This document shows positions 1-13,951 of a stretch of DNA of 64,000 nt, piece by piece. The translations under genes were made by a program, and so were the position numbers. Position 1 is the first letter of the stretch, and each line of letters starts with the position of its first letter. The notes beneath the pieces are model-generated. The model saw only the letters and a list, made by a program, of their open reading frames with translations. It made no database searches and had not been told where the DNA came from. This DNA comes from Daphnia pulex. Taxonomy: Eukaryota > Arthropoda > Branchiopoda > Diplostraca > Daphniidae. The stretch is taken from contig NC_060022.1 in NCBI RefSeq assembly GCF_021134715.1, positions 4,779,001 to 4,843,000 of the forward strand, in the 5' to 3' direction.

Positions 1-3000
1 AGGGTGGAAGACGCAACAAAAAAGGACCGAGAAAGATATCGATAATGATAAACAGCGGAACCGCAAAAAAAAAAAAATAACCGTTAATGTCATATAATGG
101 AAGGCTTTATTGGGCTCGTTTCGCCTTTTCCCAGGAGGTATAAAACAAGTTGATCGATTTTCTTTCCCCTCCTTTTTTTCTTCTTCAATAGAATGGCAAT
201 CTTGTGCAACTGACGGAGAAAACCTTCACTGTCTGCCCCATCGCGTGAGTGATGGAACGATTTCCCGCTAAAATATAAAATGAATCCCCGCCAAACAATA
301 GTTTGTTCAAACCATTTCGACCGGGGTCGATACGTAAGGCTGACCGTCACATCAATCAAGTAAAAAAATAAAAAATAAAAAAACCCTTTGCAAAAATCGA
401 ATCATAATCATAATTCGGTACAAAAAAAAGGGGCGAGAAAGTGTCCGGATTTATCGCGAAAACGGTGTCGAAGTAGAGCTACTTGGGCGCCACCTGTTTC
501 GATCCTTCGACCCAGACGACTCGGTCGTCGACGGACGCATAAAATGTCACGAGAACACGTCGTGTAGAGGTATAACTCAGAGTAAAAGTTTGTGTTAAAT
601 GTCAATGTACGCTCCATCCATCTCACTATATTGGATGTCTTAGCCTTAACATAAACAGCCAAGTTGAATGTCAACACCTTCGAGATTGCGAGCTGCGTCT
701 CATTGTTTTCCTTATGCACGAGCCCCTCCAGTGGTCTGATGATATTCCTCCGGCTGCCGTGGTGCGCAACAGCTGTGTCTCACTCTTCACTTATACAAAT
801 CAATAGATCCATAAACTGAATACCAACACACAGAGACAGACACACACATACTAACGGATACGGTTCACAGACGTATAAGGCACGTATGTATATACACACA
901 CGTAGACAACGAGAGACCCTTTACGAACCAGCCATCGATCCTCTGGTTGCGGGTTGATTGGACGGGGCGGAATTTCATCCGCTTCCACTCCTTTTAACGG
1001 TGACATGACGAACGGCCAGGATCCATCCAACAACAAAACGCTCATCCACCTTCCCCCCCCCCCCATGAAAAATGGAGAAATTCTTGGCCAACAAATAAAA
1101 AAAAAAAAACCTTTTCTCCTCTTTTGTTGGTCGTCGACGAATACGCAGATAATGGAAAACAATCCTCAAAGGTAAGAAGACAAAAGACAGAAGAAAAAGT
1201 CTCCACCGTATCTCCTCTCTCTACTGCTAGTAGGTAGTACCGTAATGCATCACTCTTACCTGGCAGCGACAAAGGCCAAAGTGTGGCGTCGAGTGCGTCC
1301 GGATCGTCCGTGATATGACTGCAAGTTGATGATGCTGCCTCGTTCCCCCTGCATCTTGATGGCTTGTTGTCCGTATACTCGCTTATCTCGTTTTTCTTTT
1401 TCTTTTTTTCCTCTTTTCCCTCCTTCTGCTTTTTCTACTTCTGGATGTGTTCGTGATTCTCAAAGCGGAAGCGAAGCTGCTGCTGCTGCTGCGCTCTCCC
1501 CGGAATGACTTAATCAAGTCACAACGGAGACACCAAAACGAAACAACTGGCAGCCAGTGTCAGGAAAGTGGCAGGAGAGAGACCTTTCGCCTCCGTATTT
1601 ATACACTCTCTGGAGAGAAGCACAAACACACAAGAGGCAGTGCCGAATAAGAAACTCGGCCCGATTGTGATGGGCTTCGAGAGAGAAAAAAGCCTCGGCG
1701 TTGATCAATCGTAAGTTGCTGCGACTCGTATCTACCAAGAATAGCCGAGATACTCGGAAATTCTCTCGTAAATGCGGTGATTTTTTTGTTTTGTTTTTTT
1801 GTTTCTTTCTCTCCTACTCCTTTCAGCCAGTCCATTCAATCCATCATCTACGACTACTTCTTCTTGTTGTTGTCACTTGGTCACGTCTATAAATTTACGC
1901 GGCAAAGTCCTTGTTGGGATTGCTATGTCTGGCAACTGGCCACCTTTACGGACACGACACGAAAACAAACGGTTGGCACGGCTGGCAGCCAATCCAACAC
2001 CTTACACACCAACAACCACACACGCGAAATTTTCTTTTATTCTTTGAGCTGCAACACCAGACGACGTCTTCGACAGACAGAGTCCCGGCAACGAATGTTG
2101 GCCACAAGACACTCGACCGACGTTTTCGTATAATCTCCCCCCACACCAACACCTTGGTGGTGAACACTCGAAAGAGTCGCAGAGCCAGAAACCAAAGTCA
2201 ACGAGAGAACAGCCAGCAAAGACTCGGAGAGACTGACAGTCGGAAGGGCAACACGGCGACTGTTGTTTTGTTCGATCGGTTTGTAGGAGTGAAGTTGGCA
2301 CAGAGAAAGAGATAGACGGTGGAGCCGCAGTAACTTGGATGTTTGTCCTTTAGCCGGAGAACTTTGCGCCCGCGCTTCAACACCCGACAATCCTTAAAAG
2401 AAAAAAAAAGTCGACACCGACTAAGACTCAGCGGTTGGCTGTCGGAATATTCATTTCCCACAGTGCAAGAGGAGGCAAAGAGTGAGGAACGTGTGTGGAT
2501 GAGCGAGAAAGAACACATCCGCATCGGGGCTGGGTCGCCAAGGAACTGAAACTATGCCTCCCGTACTCCTGACGCTGAAATATAAACGCACTACTACTAC
2601 ACCTACAGACCCTCCCCCAAAAAACAGAGACAGAAAGATTTTTTGGGGCGGGTTACTATTCTGTTCTATTTTGTTTATTTTCCCTTTTAATTTTTAAAAA
2701 ATTCTCCAAACTTCTACTGTACTAAAAAACAAGCGAAAGCCGGAAGGATTGATAACCAAGGGGGGAAAAAAGTAGCCTATTTTTATTTTCGGTTGCGTTT
2801 GTATTTTTTCTTTGAATGTACTCTAAAAATGTTGTACAAAGAAATGCTGTTGGCGGACTGTTAAAAGCCTTCACGGAACAGTGTGTGTGTGACTGCGACT
2901 ATAGATAGATAGAAGAGCCTCCGTATATATACTTAAGTAGCAGATATGTCGAAAAAGGGGTGGCGGATGTTGATATTCACACCGGACCAGCACTACCGCT

Positions 3001-6000
3001 CAATATTCCGCATTGCCGAGTGGTAGACGAAAGGCAGAGTGAAAGAGGACGGCAGGAATGAACCAAGGAGGCAAAAGAAATTGCATTTTCATGTTTTATT
3101 TTGAGATGATTTAAAAGAAGAAAAAGAAAAATATTTCAAATTACATTTTCAACTTTTTTTTTCTCCTATTTTGTTTTGTTTTTTTATTATTATTTTCAAT
3201 GGCGTATGTGGAAAGAGGAGCCATAGCATCCGATGCCATCATTACTGTGATCAAAAACACACAAAACGACGCATTGCCCCGATTTTTTTTCAAGAACCCT
3301 CTCAGTCCTATCGTTCTTCTACATTCAGTTCGTCAATTCAATGCGTTTGCTTCAAAGCAAGAACGAGCTAGGGAACGTAAAACCATGGAAGGACAAAACG
3401 GATTTACAAGCCAACCAAGATATAAATCCATACATCATCGTTTGAACATATCTCTAAAAAAAACTTATTTAAAAGGAAAAAAAAATGTAGAAAAACTATT
3501 GTGCACGGACCGAAAATCTTATATGTCCTATCTATTATGTCAACATGAGAAAAGTCACGAAATTCAAAGTGAAAGGCGAATATATTTAGAATTTTTTTTT
3601 GCCCATCAAGCCACTAGACCATTCCTGCAGTGTCCATATGGGCATGAATTCAAACAATTTGATGGGAAGATTATTTTCAGATTCTCCGCCGAATTTCCCA
3701 TCTCGTTAAAAAAAAACTGCGCGTAATGTTGGAGACAGGGTCAACGGTATACTTTTTCCAATTTCCCCAATGGCAAAGACAAATAAAATCTGAGGCGCTA
3801 GCTGGGCCGTTCCTAATCAATCATTAAGTTCTCCCATTCTAATGAGGTTTTCTTCCAACGGAGGCGACTCTTTGAACTATACACGCCGGTTAGAATTCAC
3901 ACAAGACAAATGAAGATTGACATCAATAAAGCAAACAAGGCGTTTTGATGAGATCTTGGAATCAATGAGAGTCCATTATTTCTATTTTGGGGTTCAGACG
4001 CGTGTGTGGTGCGCTGCTGCAACAAGACGAACTTAACGTTGGACCCTGCTGGGTTCATCAATCGCTATTGGTTTCATCGAGGCCAATTTAATGATCGAGT
4101 TGCGTTCCCCACGCACGGGCCCATCGCTCTCCCATCCCAGCCCCGATCCGTATCCATTTCGACGAAACGAATAATTGAATGGAGGCGTTGAATAAAAGTT
4201 CTCGGCCTCACGTAACTTGATAGAGAATTTTTAAAAATACACAAAAGTTCCTTAAGTGCTATGCCCAGCAAAGCGAGGAGGAAGACGGAGTAGTGTAGAT
4301 GATAACCAACCCCGCCGATTCCTTTTTCGTGCAATGTATTTATGCAGGAAAGGCGGCGTCGCAACTCTTAAAAGCAACATCGAAAGACTTTTTATCTGTT
4401 AAAGAGTCACAAGTCACATAACAGCGAGATTCTTTCGGTGGAACTTGTGAATTTGGTGACAAAACAAAAATGCAGAAACTTGGTTGCCGCAACCAGCTGT
4501 TCCCGTCAGCTTTTGCAGCGTGTGCACAGTTGCAAATCCAAAACGGTTAACTAATGCGATTTTGAACGACTCCGGATTATACCAGGAGTATATCAATGTC
4601 CAAGATATAGAAAAATAAAAACAAACAAAACCAACAATCTAGTATGACAGGCGGACGAAGTCAGACTATTTATAACGACAGTTCTTAGTTTTATCCTCTT
4701 TATTCCTAGCCATGTTTCTGTGCCTGACCTCCTGTGCGTGACACAGATAACATAATGGCCGGGGAGTTACAAAAGAGTCAAGTTTGTGTGTCGAAACAGT
4801 TTGCCATTGCGTCACAAGAAGAAAAAGAAAAGGAGGCACACAAATTACTAGACTGTACGCTCCCACAAAAGTTCGCTTTTAAGTCGTAGCCTATCTCAGC
4901 CGCTCTTGTCACGACACACAAAAGGGGGTAGTCGTCCGTTAACTGCCGCCGATTCTCTCCTATCTCTCGAGTGTGTGTGTGTGTGTGCCAAGACCTTGGC
5001 AAAGAAAAAGGGGCAAAAGAAAAGAGAATTCTTTATGGCGTCCGCAGAGGAATGGATCAAAAGATTCGAAGGGGGAAAAAAGGCCGACAGTTACAGTGCA
5101 CACCCTTCGAAAGCGACAGCAAGACAGGAACAACTACCCAGATTTCCAGATGATTGCAGCATGAAATTGGCTGAATTTCTTTTCCACGTGTTCCAAAATC
5201 CCGAGCGAGTATCTAGTAATCCAGTGGGATGGGGCGCGGCGTAGATCACGTCGGACCAGGTTTTCAAATGGCCGCGCCACGGCACACACAAATATCGACC
5301 GACTGCGGCGTGAAATAAAATAGAAACGTTACTCACGCAGCCAAACCGACCGATGTGCGGCTGATTGTTCATTGGACCACCACTGCTGCGAAAAGCAAGA
5401 AATAGAAACCAAAAATTGACTGCCCTCCTCATCCCAAAAAGAATGGGGATGAAAACAATTGAAGCAATGTGTCGACAACGACACGGCGAGTGTTGGATGG
5501 GTTCACGAGGCGCTGGCTATTGGCGGCCGTTGGAATGAGAATGATATCCAATCCAATCAAACAACATGAGCGTTGTTGGTACTCCTGTTTGTTCTAGAAT
5601 TGTGTACAGCGTATCAACTGTCAAAAAAAAAAGGAGCGGCCCTTTCCGTAGTATTAGGAATGGGCAAAAACATCAATAGACAGAAGAAGGCAGAGTTCGG
5701 TGTAAGAAGCAATTCCGGGCGGCGGTTCTTGTTGTTTTTCCTTCTATTTTCTCAAAATGATGAAAAATAAGCGTAGGATATCCATCAGAAAGGTTATACT
5801 ACAACCAAGTAATACGGTACAGGAAGGGAGGGGGGGGGGGGACAACAACACACTGAAACCATCAAACATACTGTGTATACGCCGCACCGTCCTATAAATA
5901 CGTGAAGAGGTGACGCTAGCGCGATTGCAATTACTCGGAGAGGTCTTTTCTTCTTTTCTTTTAGTGTCCCGAGAGATAAACGAAGCCGGACATGATTCGT

Positions 6001-9000
6001 TTCCACTCCTTCGCCCCGCTACAGCACCGCAACACGGCAGACAATCGCCAATGATGCGTTTTTGACGAGAGTTTGAAACAAGTGCGCAGTTTGCCCAGAG
6101 TTTGTCGTCACAAGGGGTGGAAAAAAGATCTGTCTTTGGTTGCGAGGAGAATATCAACGAAGCTATACGCCGGCGTCTCCTGCGCTCCACACCGTTTGAT
6201 AATAAACTGACGTGAATGCACTAATCACGCACGTCCAATCACTGTCACGTCACTTCTGTTCGCCTCTATTCACACAGACACACGCATAAACGCACACAGA
6301 CAGACAAATACGGCCATTTCAACTCCCCTCTGAGTACAGGCCTCCACTCATCAGCTTGATTGCTCCGCTAGCACCTCATCTCACTTCTAATTAGCCATTT
6401 TTTTGTTTCGCAAAAAAAGTGATCGATATATAGGCAGCAGGCAGCTACGCAGCAAACTCGGCGTGACGTCAAGGCTTAGACGAACATGTATACGGATCAT
6501 CATCATCAGCTGGAGAGATCCCTCAAAGAGATTTCTACCAGCATTCTCTCCTGATGACAACCTTGGGAAGGAGAGCAGCCACACAAAAGAAATGAGTCTG
6601 TCGATAAGATGGCATCAGTCGATCAACTCCGCCGCATCGTTTCCCGACGGCAGACACCGCTGCTGGCTGATCCCGCAACGCCATTTCTTTCGTTCACCCC
6701 CCACCCATTTCCCCTTAGATCAGAGCCTTGCATGGCTCCTAATGCAAATCAATACGATTATGCACAGCTCATTTCATTCAGAATCTTGATAAAAGAGAAC
6801 GAACTTTTATTTAATATGAGATGAGAAATCCTTCCTGTCCTATAGAAAGAACAAAAAAAGGTGGAGAACTTCAGACAGACTTGCGCGCGGCCACCGCCAC
6901 CCTTTCTAATTAAATAAGTAACAAGATAATAAATAGTAAGGGACGTATAAAGTGCGCTAGAGTGTCAAGCCCGAGGAGTAATCATGAAAGATAAATCACC
7001 CGCATATCCATCCAAAGAATCATGAAAGTTCTACGTAGTTTCACAGTGAATTTCCCTAAAGTTCAATTGCATAACGACACAGAGTATCCAGCGTATTGAT
7101 CCGCATTTCCAGGAACTCCTACCCGGCGTTGCTATACAACGTAACGATATGCATAATCGGGACAATTCAATGACGAATCAAGAGTATCAAACAACGTTAT
7201 AGGTTAATCCATCCATCGTGATCTATGTCAACAAACGACGCGTTCACATAGCTCCCTGTGTCCTTGCGAAAACCAATTTCAATCACACGCATGACTACCT
7301 ATCCCAATAACAAGTGTAATAAGACTGGCATGTTATGGCTTATGGGGTATGGTAACCAACCGAAAGAAAAAGAACAACAAGAAAGGAGCAAAAAAAAAAA
7401 ATTAAACATAATAAGATAAGCAAAAACACAAGAAGGTAATCGGCATAGCCAGAAAACGAGGAATAAAAAAGATTGATCCGATTTACAATTCGACCTAAGT
7501 AAGTTTACAGGAAACGATTGTGATGCAGGCCGTGAGTTGGGCCACCGCTAAATCGATATGACTACTGTGGTGAATGCCAACGAGCGCCAAATAGGCGAAT
7601 AAAGAAAAGGGGATTTTTAGCGACAATAAAAGAAAACCGTCTTTCTATTTAGTTTCTTACTTGGCATTGGCAATGGGCATTAAACTTTAAAAACCGAGCG
7701 AAAATTCCTAATTTGACAGCAGTCATTCAGGGCATTTACCAAGTCAGAAAGGGCAGTGAAAATCGAATGTTTAAAGAATTGTAGGATTCTAGTGGAATTC
7801 TTTAACGTCGTTATGTGGGACCGGTAATACTATTTTCCTTATTACTGACGATCAAGGAAGCTTTCCCTCTTTTCTCCTTGACAATCTCGTATGTGATCGA
7901 TTTACCAATACACCAACGTGTGCCAAAAAGAAGTGGGAGGCCTTTGAGACCTTGAAGCCTGAATGAGCATCGAAGCAAAGAAAATTATAATATTTAACGG
8001 TTGTTACGACGGCCGAACTAGACCAGTATTTTATTCGCATTCAACGTAAACGATCGAATAAAAATCGGAAATCTAGGAGGGGATTCTTGGTCAAATAAAA
8101 AAGGGGGATGTAACATATCGTCAAGAGAACGTGGCAGACCAATTTGAAAACAGTTCATGGCCAAACTTCTTTCTAGATCAACTGCATATCTCTGCTGTAG
8201 TTGCTCGGTTATTCTTGAGCGTTCTTGAGCGGATCAAGATACATTTCAGACGTTCTTGGCGTAACATAACTCTGAGTAAGCCAACGTACCCAAGAGACGC
8301 ACTCCCGAAAAACGGAAAAGCCAAAATTGGAGCCTGTCTGGTCGGTTGCTTTCGAGCACGAGTATGTCTAATAAATAAATCGACGTGAGAAAATACCATG
8401 CATTGTGTGGAGACGAGAAGGAAGATGATCTAATCAAATTTCAGAGAAAGGTCAAAGACGAGAGAGAGAGAGAGAGAAGAGCAATAGCAACAATCATCAT
8501 ACTACATTCGGCCAAAATGGAAATTTGCACGAACTCGCATAAATGAGGTAATTTTCCGGAAAGTAACATGGGCTCATATTTAATTTAATAAAATAGATGG
8601 TACTAACTGAAATGTTGTTTCCAAATACGTTTCGAAGAATTGTCGCTAGATGGTGTACACCAACAGAGAAACAAATCCCAAAGCAAAGAAGAACGAAGAG
8701 TTCCACAAACGACTCCTAGAAGGCCCTAGGTGTCGTTTATAATTTGTCCTGCAGGATCGAGTCCAAGGGTTACCCCCAATCATAAAAGAACATCATCTTG
8801 CGGGCAACCAATCGTTATTTCTCTCCTCAAAGCTTCATTCAATGCCCTAGCGTGACATAAAGTTTAGGCTGTAGACCGACTAGTTCCAGAAACAAGTTTT
8901 CCTTTCCGGCAATTAACAGTATCCAATCGTTTTACGATCGGCGGATGATCCTCTTTGACTTTCCCGTATTTTGTAAGTCAATTCTAGTTAATGTAATCCA

Positions 9001-12000
9001 TTTACTCGGGGAAGGGTTTGAATTAAGAAATAAAGTAAAATCCTATTTACATGCAGAGAATATTCCGTCCTCGCGACTTGAATGACAACAACAGCAAGGG
9101 AATGTCTATTATTTGCTAAATCGCAGAGCTTTTGTTTCTGGCTCAATCAAGCAATATGTTCAAGCACGCTAGCAAACAAGTATTTCCAACCAGCAGATCT
9201 TGGTCGTTAGCGACTAGAGTGTGTTGACATTTCCAGCCTATCAGGATCTTAGGGGCAAAAGAGAGAGCCGAAGGAGGGCGGAGGGAGAGATGGATGGCAA
9301 GTAAACAAGGAGAAAATCCTTGTCAAGTTTGGTATTTGTCAACTGGGAGAGCGAAGCTGAGCGCAACTTCAAGTGATAATCACAAGGGAGAAGGGATCAA
9401 TAACTTAGTACACCGTCTAGTAGTTCTCCGTCAAACCCAAATAAACAAACCAAAAATGTGGAACCATTCGGACTCTTTTTTGCTGTTGTTGACCATTAAA
9501 GAACATGATATTTTCTCAATTGTACACGATGTTATAGTCTGCGTACAGACATATACGTAGTATATCCTACATATATATTTGTACTGTAAACTAGCACCAC
9601 CGCAAGTCTCGGATGATTCAACAAGGACTTCGGGGAACAACTTCTCATCCTTTGTGGCCCTTGCCCAACTCTGTGTGGTCTCTCGTCTCCTTATTGTGCA
9701 TGATAGAGAGTAGGACTCTAATTGAAGATTGCCTCCACCACCAGACTCTCTTCCTTGCACCGTCTTCACCGAACGCTCGAGTGGTACATACGCACGTACA
9801 TACACACACACATGGAGAGAGAATCGTAACCATATCCTAATCGTGGGCAAGTAATCAACTCCTAGGTCTCTCCTACAGTCCTACCACTTCTTCGTCTTCT
9901 TTTATATAGCAGGTACACAATTACATCCGACTGGGTTATGACGTGCACGTCTTGTCTACAACAATAGTCTGCCTTAAAGAAAACAGCGTTCGGAGCTATA
10001 GATAGACCTATCAAGCTGTGGGAACGACAACAGCTGTTCCAGGAGGAGGAGACACGCTTTCCCTCGAACTTTAAGGGCCAACAAGGTAAGCACGTAAATT
10101 GAAACAAATTGAATCGAAAAAGTGGAGAAAAAAAATCAGGATCGATGGTGTCGTTGTAAGAGTAGACACGAACAACCCAATAAAATCCGCACATAAACGG
10201 CACAGGTTCTTCTTCGCGTGTCTTTTGCAGACCCGCCATTTAATGCATTTGTTTTCAGCCTTATCACATTCATCGATTCTTTCGGTCACGGTAATCGCTT
10301 GGAAAAATTCAATGAAATGCAAAAAAGAGCCATATCATGACTATATGTAGGCCAAACAAATAAAAAATCACAATATCAAAATGGGGTGGATGACGTCACC
10401 CAGCTTAACGATGGCCATATAGTTGACTTTGGCTCTATGGGCCGCATCTGTTACTACAATAACACATGCTATACGAGAAAAGGTACGCACGCATTCGATG
10501 AAAAGAAACGACAATAAGAGACTTCCTCCCCTAGCTCTTTCACGGTTTATTCGATGCAGTGACCCACACCCACCCATCGGACGAGTTTTAATGTCATCGA
10601 GGAGAGTCTCATCGACGAAACACAACAGACACGCCATACCACCAGGAAACCAAAAAGACCAAAGAGGAAATTGGGTTCGTTAAGTACAAAAGAAGGAATA
10701 GACCAGAGGTTTAACGTCGCCAATTTCTCGTTCGCAAAGCGTGCTTGATACTCATTTCCATCTCAAGTCTATCGGAACTGCACACCATCGATTTCATCGC
10801 ACCCGTGGGATATTTGACACGGTACTATATCGCGACCCACAACACAATACACGGCGTCGAGAACAACGTCAAATTCCAATTAGTTTGTTACTCTTATTGA
10901 GCGCAAGAGAGGGAAAACAAGTTTTTCGTTTAAAAAGATCAGGAGAAGGTTCTCCCGGGGCGCAGACTCGTGATGCATCATCGTGAGCATGATTGATCCA
11001 ACCTACCACACGAGACGAATTATATACCTCTCTCCCCCTTTTTAATAGATTCTTATTTCTTTGATTTTTTTTGTGTTATTACTATTATTCTGTCTGAGGT
11101 TACGAAGGGGGTGGTGGATCCTTTGTACTCCTCATCTGAAGGAATCCAATCAACCAAGTGATGGAGAAAATCAAAAATATAAGGGATGTTCATTGCTCCT
11201 GTTTCTCCACTGGTTTAATCAGCTGTAATCCCGTCGGCAATTATCGCACCGTGGCCAGCAAATTGCGGCCAATGACACCAGCAGTGGTGCGTCATAGGGC
11301 GTCAACAGACACTTATACGCCGCCTTTATTATGTCGGATGATATGTTCGAATGCCTGGCTTCTATTTTTCTTTTAAGTAGAATACACTTCCTTTGATCTA
11401 GAACGTCTTCAAGAAATTGGGGTGGGCAAAAAAGAAGAAGCAGAGATGAGATATTCAGCAAAGAAAGTTTAAGGAAAAATAATTTCGTTCGGATCGTTCC
11501 AAGCGGTTGGACGGATCCCCAGATTGGACTTGGTGAGTTCTTTCCATTTGATAAAGAGGGATGAAAAATGTCTGCATATTATAGGCCTACTCCACCCTAC
11601 AACTTTTCAATAGCCACACGAATATATTTCTAGCGATCGATAATAAGCTGATCAAATGGCAGGATATAAAAGGAGAAGAGAACCAGAATAAAAAAAAGGG
11701 GACGTCTTGGTTCACCACCTGGACTTTTTCCACGCATTTGTCGAACGGGCTTTTTTTATCAACATGTCGTGACGCATCCGATAGCAATTTGATCAACAAA
11801 CGAGATTCGGATTGAGTAGACACCCAAATTGAGATCCACATCTCTTCTAGTGAAAGACATCATCGATTTCAATTCGCCTAATCAAGCAAAGACCATTTCA
11901 TTTCATGTTGCGAAGGGCCACTTCAGGCAACAACAAAAATGCTAAGAATCCAAAATCAAAAGAGACGAAAAATTCTTTAATGGCTGCAACGTAGTAACGC

Positions 12001-12489
12001 TCCACTTATGGCGTAAACATACGCCAATCCAGAATGGTTTCGTCAAAATAAAAAACCAATCCAAATGACAAGAACATAAATCCTGCTCGCCTAACTAAAA
12101 AAAAAAAAAGAAGTTTCTTTCCCAATACAAGTAACCTTGAGATTCAAGGAAATAGAACAATAGGTCTGTAGTAATTGGAAGACATCCCGAGTGCCTTTAA
12201 AGTTCCGTGTTTTGCCCTCGACACCTTTACGGATGGTGAGAATGTGCATTGTAAATCGACACTCGATAGAGTTATAATGATCCCTCTTGGGTCCTACCTT
12301 TGATGAGGAAGAACCGGCCAGGATCGACGAGACTTTATAACGAGCATCGTCCGTGGAAATCCCAGCATGGAGTGACTGGATCCCATCATCTAGATAAATT
12401 ATAAAAACAAAAAAATCACATTAAATACAAAGTATTGTTCGTGCGACTATAAGAAAAAGTATAAACGACATCGAAGGAGGCAAATAGGA
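1..12489. other. Gene-poor region, no supported gene
   Basis: I find no open frame here that joins others through plausible splice sites or resembles a known family. The stretch holds poly(A)/poly(T) runs, CT-rich tracts (for example 1380-1440), GT runs (near 2881 and 4970), a poly(G) run near 5830 and a GA run near 8460. Perfect CRE palindromes TGACGTCA lie at 6464-6471 and 10391-10398. It could be intergenic or a very long intron or upstream region of a gene beginning to the left. A 175-codon open frame at 3199-3726 (+) is AT-rich, low in complexity and has no recognisable domain, so I do not call it. Confidence 0.5.
8461..8477. repeat. GA dinucleotide microsatellite
   Basis: Run of GA dinucleotides in otherwise unique intergenic sequence. 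Similar simple repeats occur at 4972-4987 (GT), 26388-26420 (CA) and 63065-63085 (CA). Confidence 0.8.
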
Positions 12490-13043
12490 TCAAAGACGGA
12501 CTTGCGGAGCCGATGTTCGCTTCGATTGTTTGCCCATAATCGAACCTGGTGGATGCCACAAGTGGTTGTGGCCATCACCACTCTGCTCCGATAGAGCGCG
12601 CTTACAACTTAGGGTCCCCCTAGACCACATCCAAGCTCTAACTGATTGATTGTAAACGGATATGTGCGGAGCTGATAGACCATCAATGGTTTCACTGTGA
12701 GTCAATCTTCGAACACCACCACCACCACTGCCGGAAGCGTTGGCAGTCGTCACAGTAAACGGATACATTCCACGCTCAAACGAGTCTCCCATTTGAAGTC
12801 GCGATCCCGGCGTTGGCGACGGACTACGGGATGACGGATCAGGATCCATCGCAGCACTTGGTCACTAACCGCACGACGAAGCAACAACTCAAACAAGTCG
12901 AGTGGATCAAACTTGCAACTGATGGAACTTGCACGAAACAGTGAGGATCCGCACCGCTGTGGATTTACTGAGGTATCACAATCGACTGCTGCGTCACGCT
13001 CAACACCAAAGTAACTAGTTGGCTCAGATTTTACCATTCTCAT
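12490..13043 (-). CDS. Candidate coding exon(s), two overlapping open frames, function unknown
   Basis: Two minus-strand frames overlap: 13043 to 12750 (begins MRMVKSEPTSYFGVERD) and 12849 to 12490 (begins MDPDPSSRSPSPTPGSRLQM, 119 residues, stop at 12490-12492). Both have balanced, protein-like composition; the second contains a Ser/Pro-rich start, a Gly run and a basic C-terminus. They are in different frames and I found no clean intron that joins them, because the best acceptor gives an in-frame stop. A good donor (GAG|GTGAGT) lies just upstream near 13100 on the minus strand, which would suit an upstream exon. I do not recognise the family. It could be a real small gene, a frameshifted gene or chance. 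Confidence 0.3.
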
Positions 13044-13417
13044 GGCTCCCCGTCACAATAGAGTCGACGAGGTGGCGCCGGCGCACACGCGACTCACCTC
13101 AGATAAACCGACATCGGTAGTTACTTTCAAAACATTCATTCAAAATACATTTGCAACTGCCAACTTAATATTGCAAATTGCATGTTTCAGTTTTTTTTAG
13201 ATGGTGAATCTTCCTACCTACACTATAGTTTCCTGGTCATCCATCAGCACTTCCCACTCGCACTTACGGTACCAAATTATAACTAGCATTTTAGTTGCTA
13301 CGAGGGAATGGAATCAAACAAAAAATTCAAAAGCAAAACTTGAGAGGCGCAAATGAACGACACGACGTGGAAATAAGAACACAAAATTGTACGGAAACGA
13401 AGAGATAATTACGGTAA

Positions 13418-13620
13418 TCATCTTTTGGTGGCAGACACGGATGGAGGAAAGCATCGATCGGAGAGGAAAATCTTCTCAATCACGCGACGCATGATTGCTA
13501 CAAACTGGGTGGAGAAGGGATGGCCTTTGCACTCGAAAAGGAGTGGGTTGGAGCCATAACAGCATTTCGACTGGATGTCTTGGATGCGCACAAGTTGGCG
13601 AACACGGGTCGTTCTGGAAA
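13418..13620 (-). CDS. Candidate terminal exon, unknown protein
   Basis: Minus-strand open frame after a plausible acceptor (TTTCCAG at about 13617-13623), running through the segment QSKCCYGSNPLLFECKGHP to a TGA at 13418-13420. It contains three cysteines in a short span and a basic/hydrophobic tail. The open frame extends upstream to 13951, but that part is less protein-like. I do not recognise the family and could not build a full gene around it. Confidence 0.2.
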
Positions 13621-13951
13621 CAAACATAAGGACGAGACTTGAAAATGCCGGCATGAACGAGAACGATTTTACAGGGAGAACAAAAATTCTAGGAAACATC
13701 CATTTCCGAGATTCGTCATTTTGAATAAAGCTTTTCGGTCCAGAGGGATGCATCTTCCACGGGATTAACAGTGTCCCGACATATGTATGTCGGGGTTTGC
13801 TTATAGGAAGTAGCAGTAACTGTAAAAGTTTGAGATAGAACTTTGCCCCTATAAACTTGGTAACTTTTAAATGTTTTGATATATCTCGGGTTTTGTTTAC
13901 GGTGAAATGAGCGGCAGAGAAGAGTTTCGCTCGAAATAGGAAGATGATCAT

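Noticed and set aside
851..2550. Cluster of overlapping short frames on both strands
   Set aside because: These arise from low-complexity CT/GA and CA/GT tracts; none has protein-like composition.
3199..3726. 175-codon open frame on the plus strand
   Set aside because: AT-rich, Lys/Phe-heavy, contains poly(A)/poly(T)-derived runs, and shows no domain, splice structure or neighbour support.
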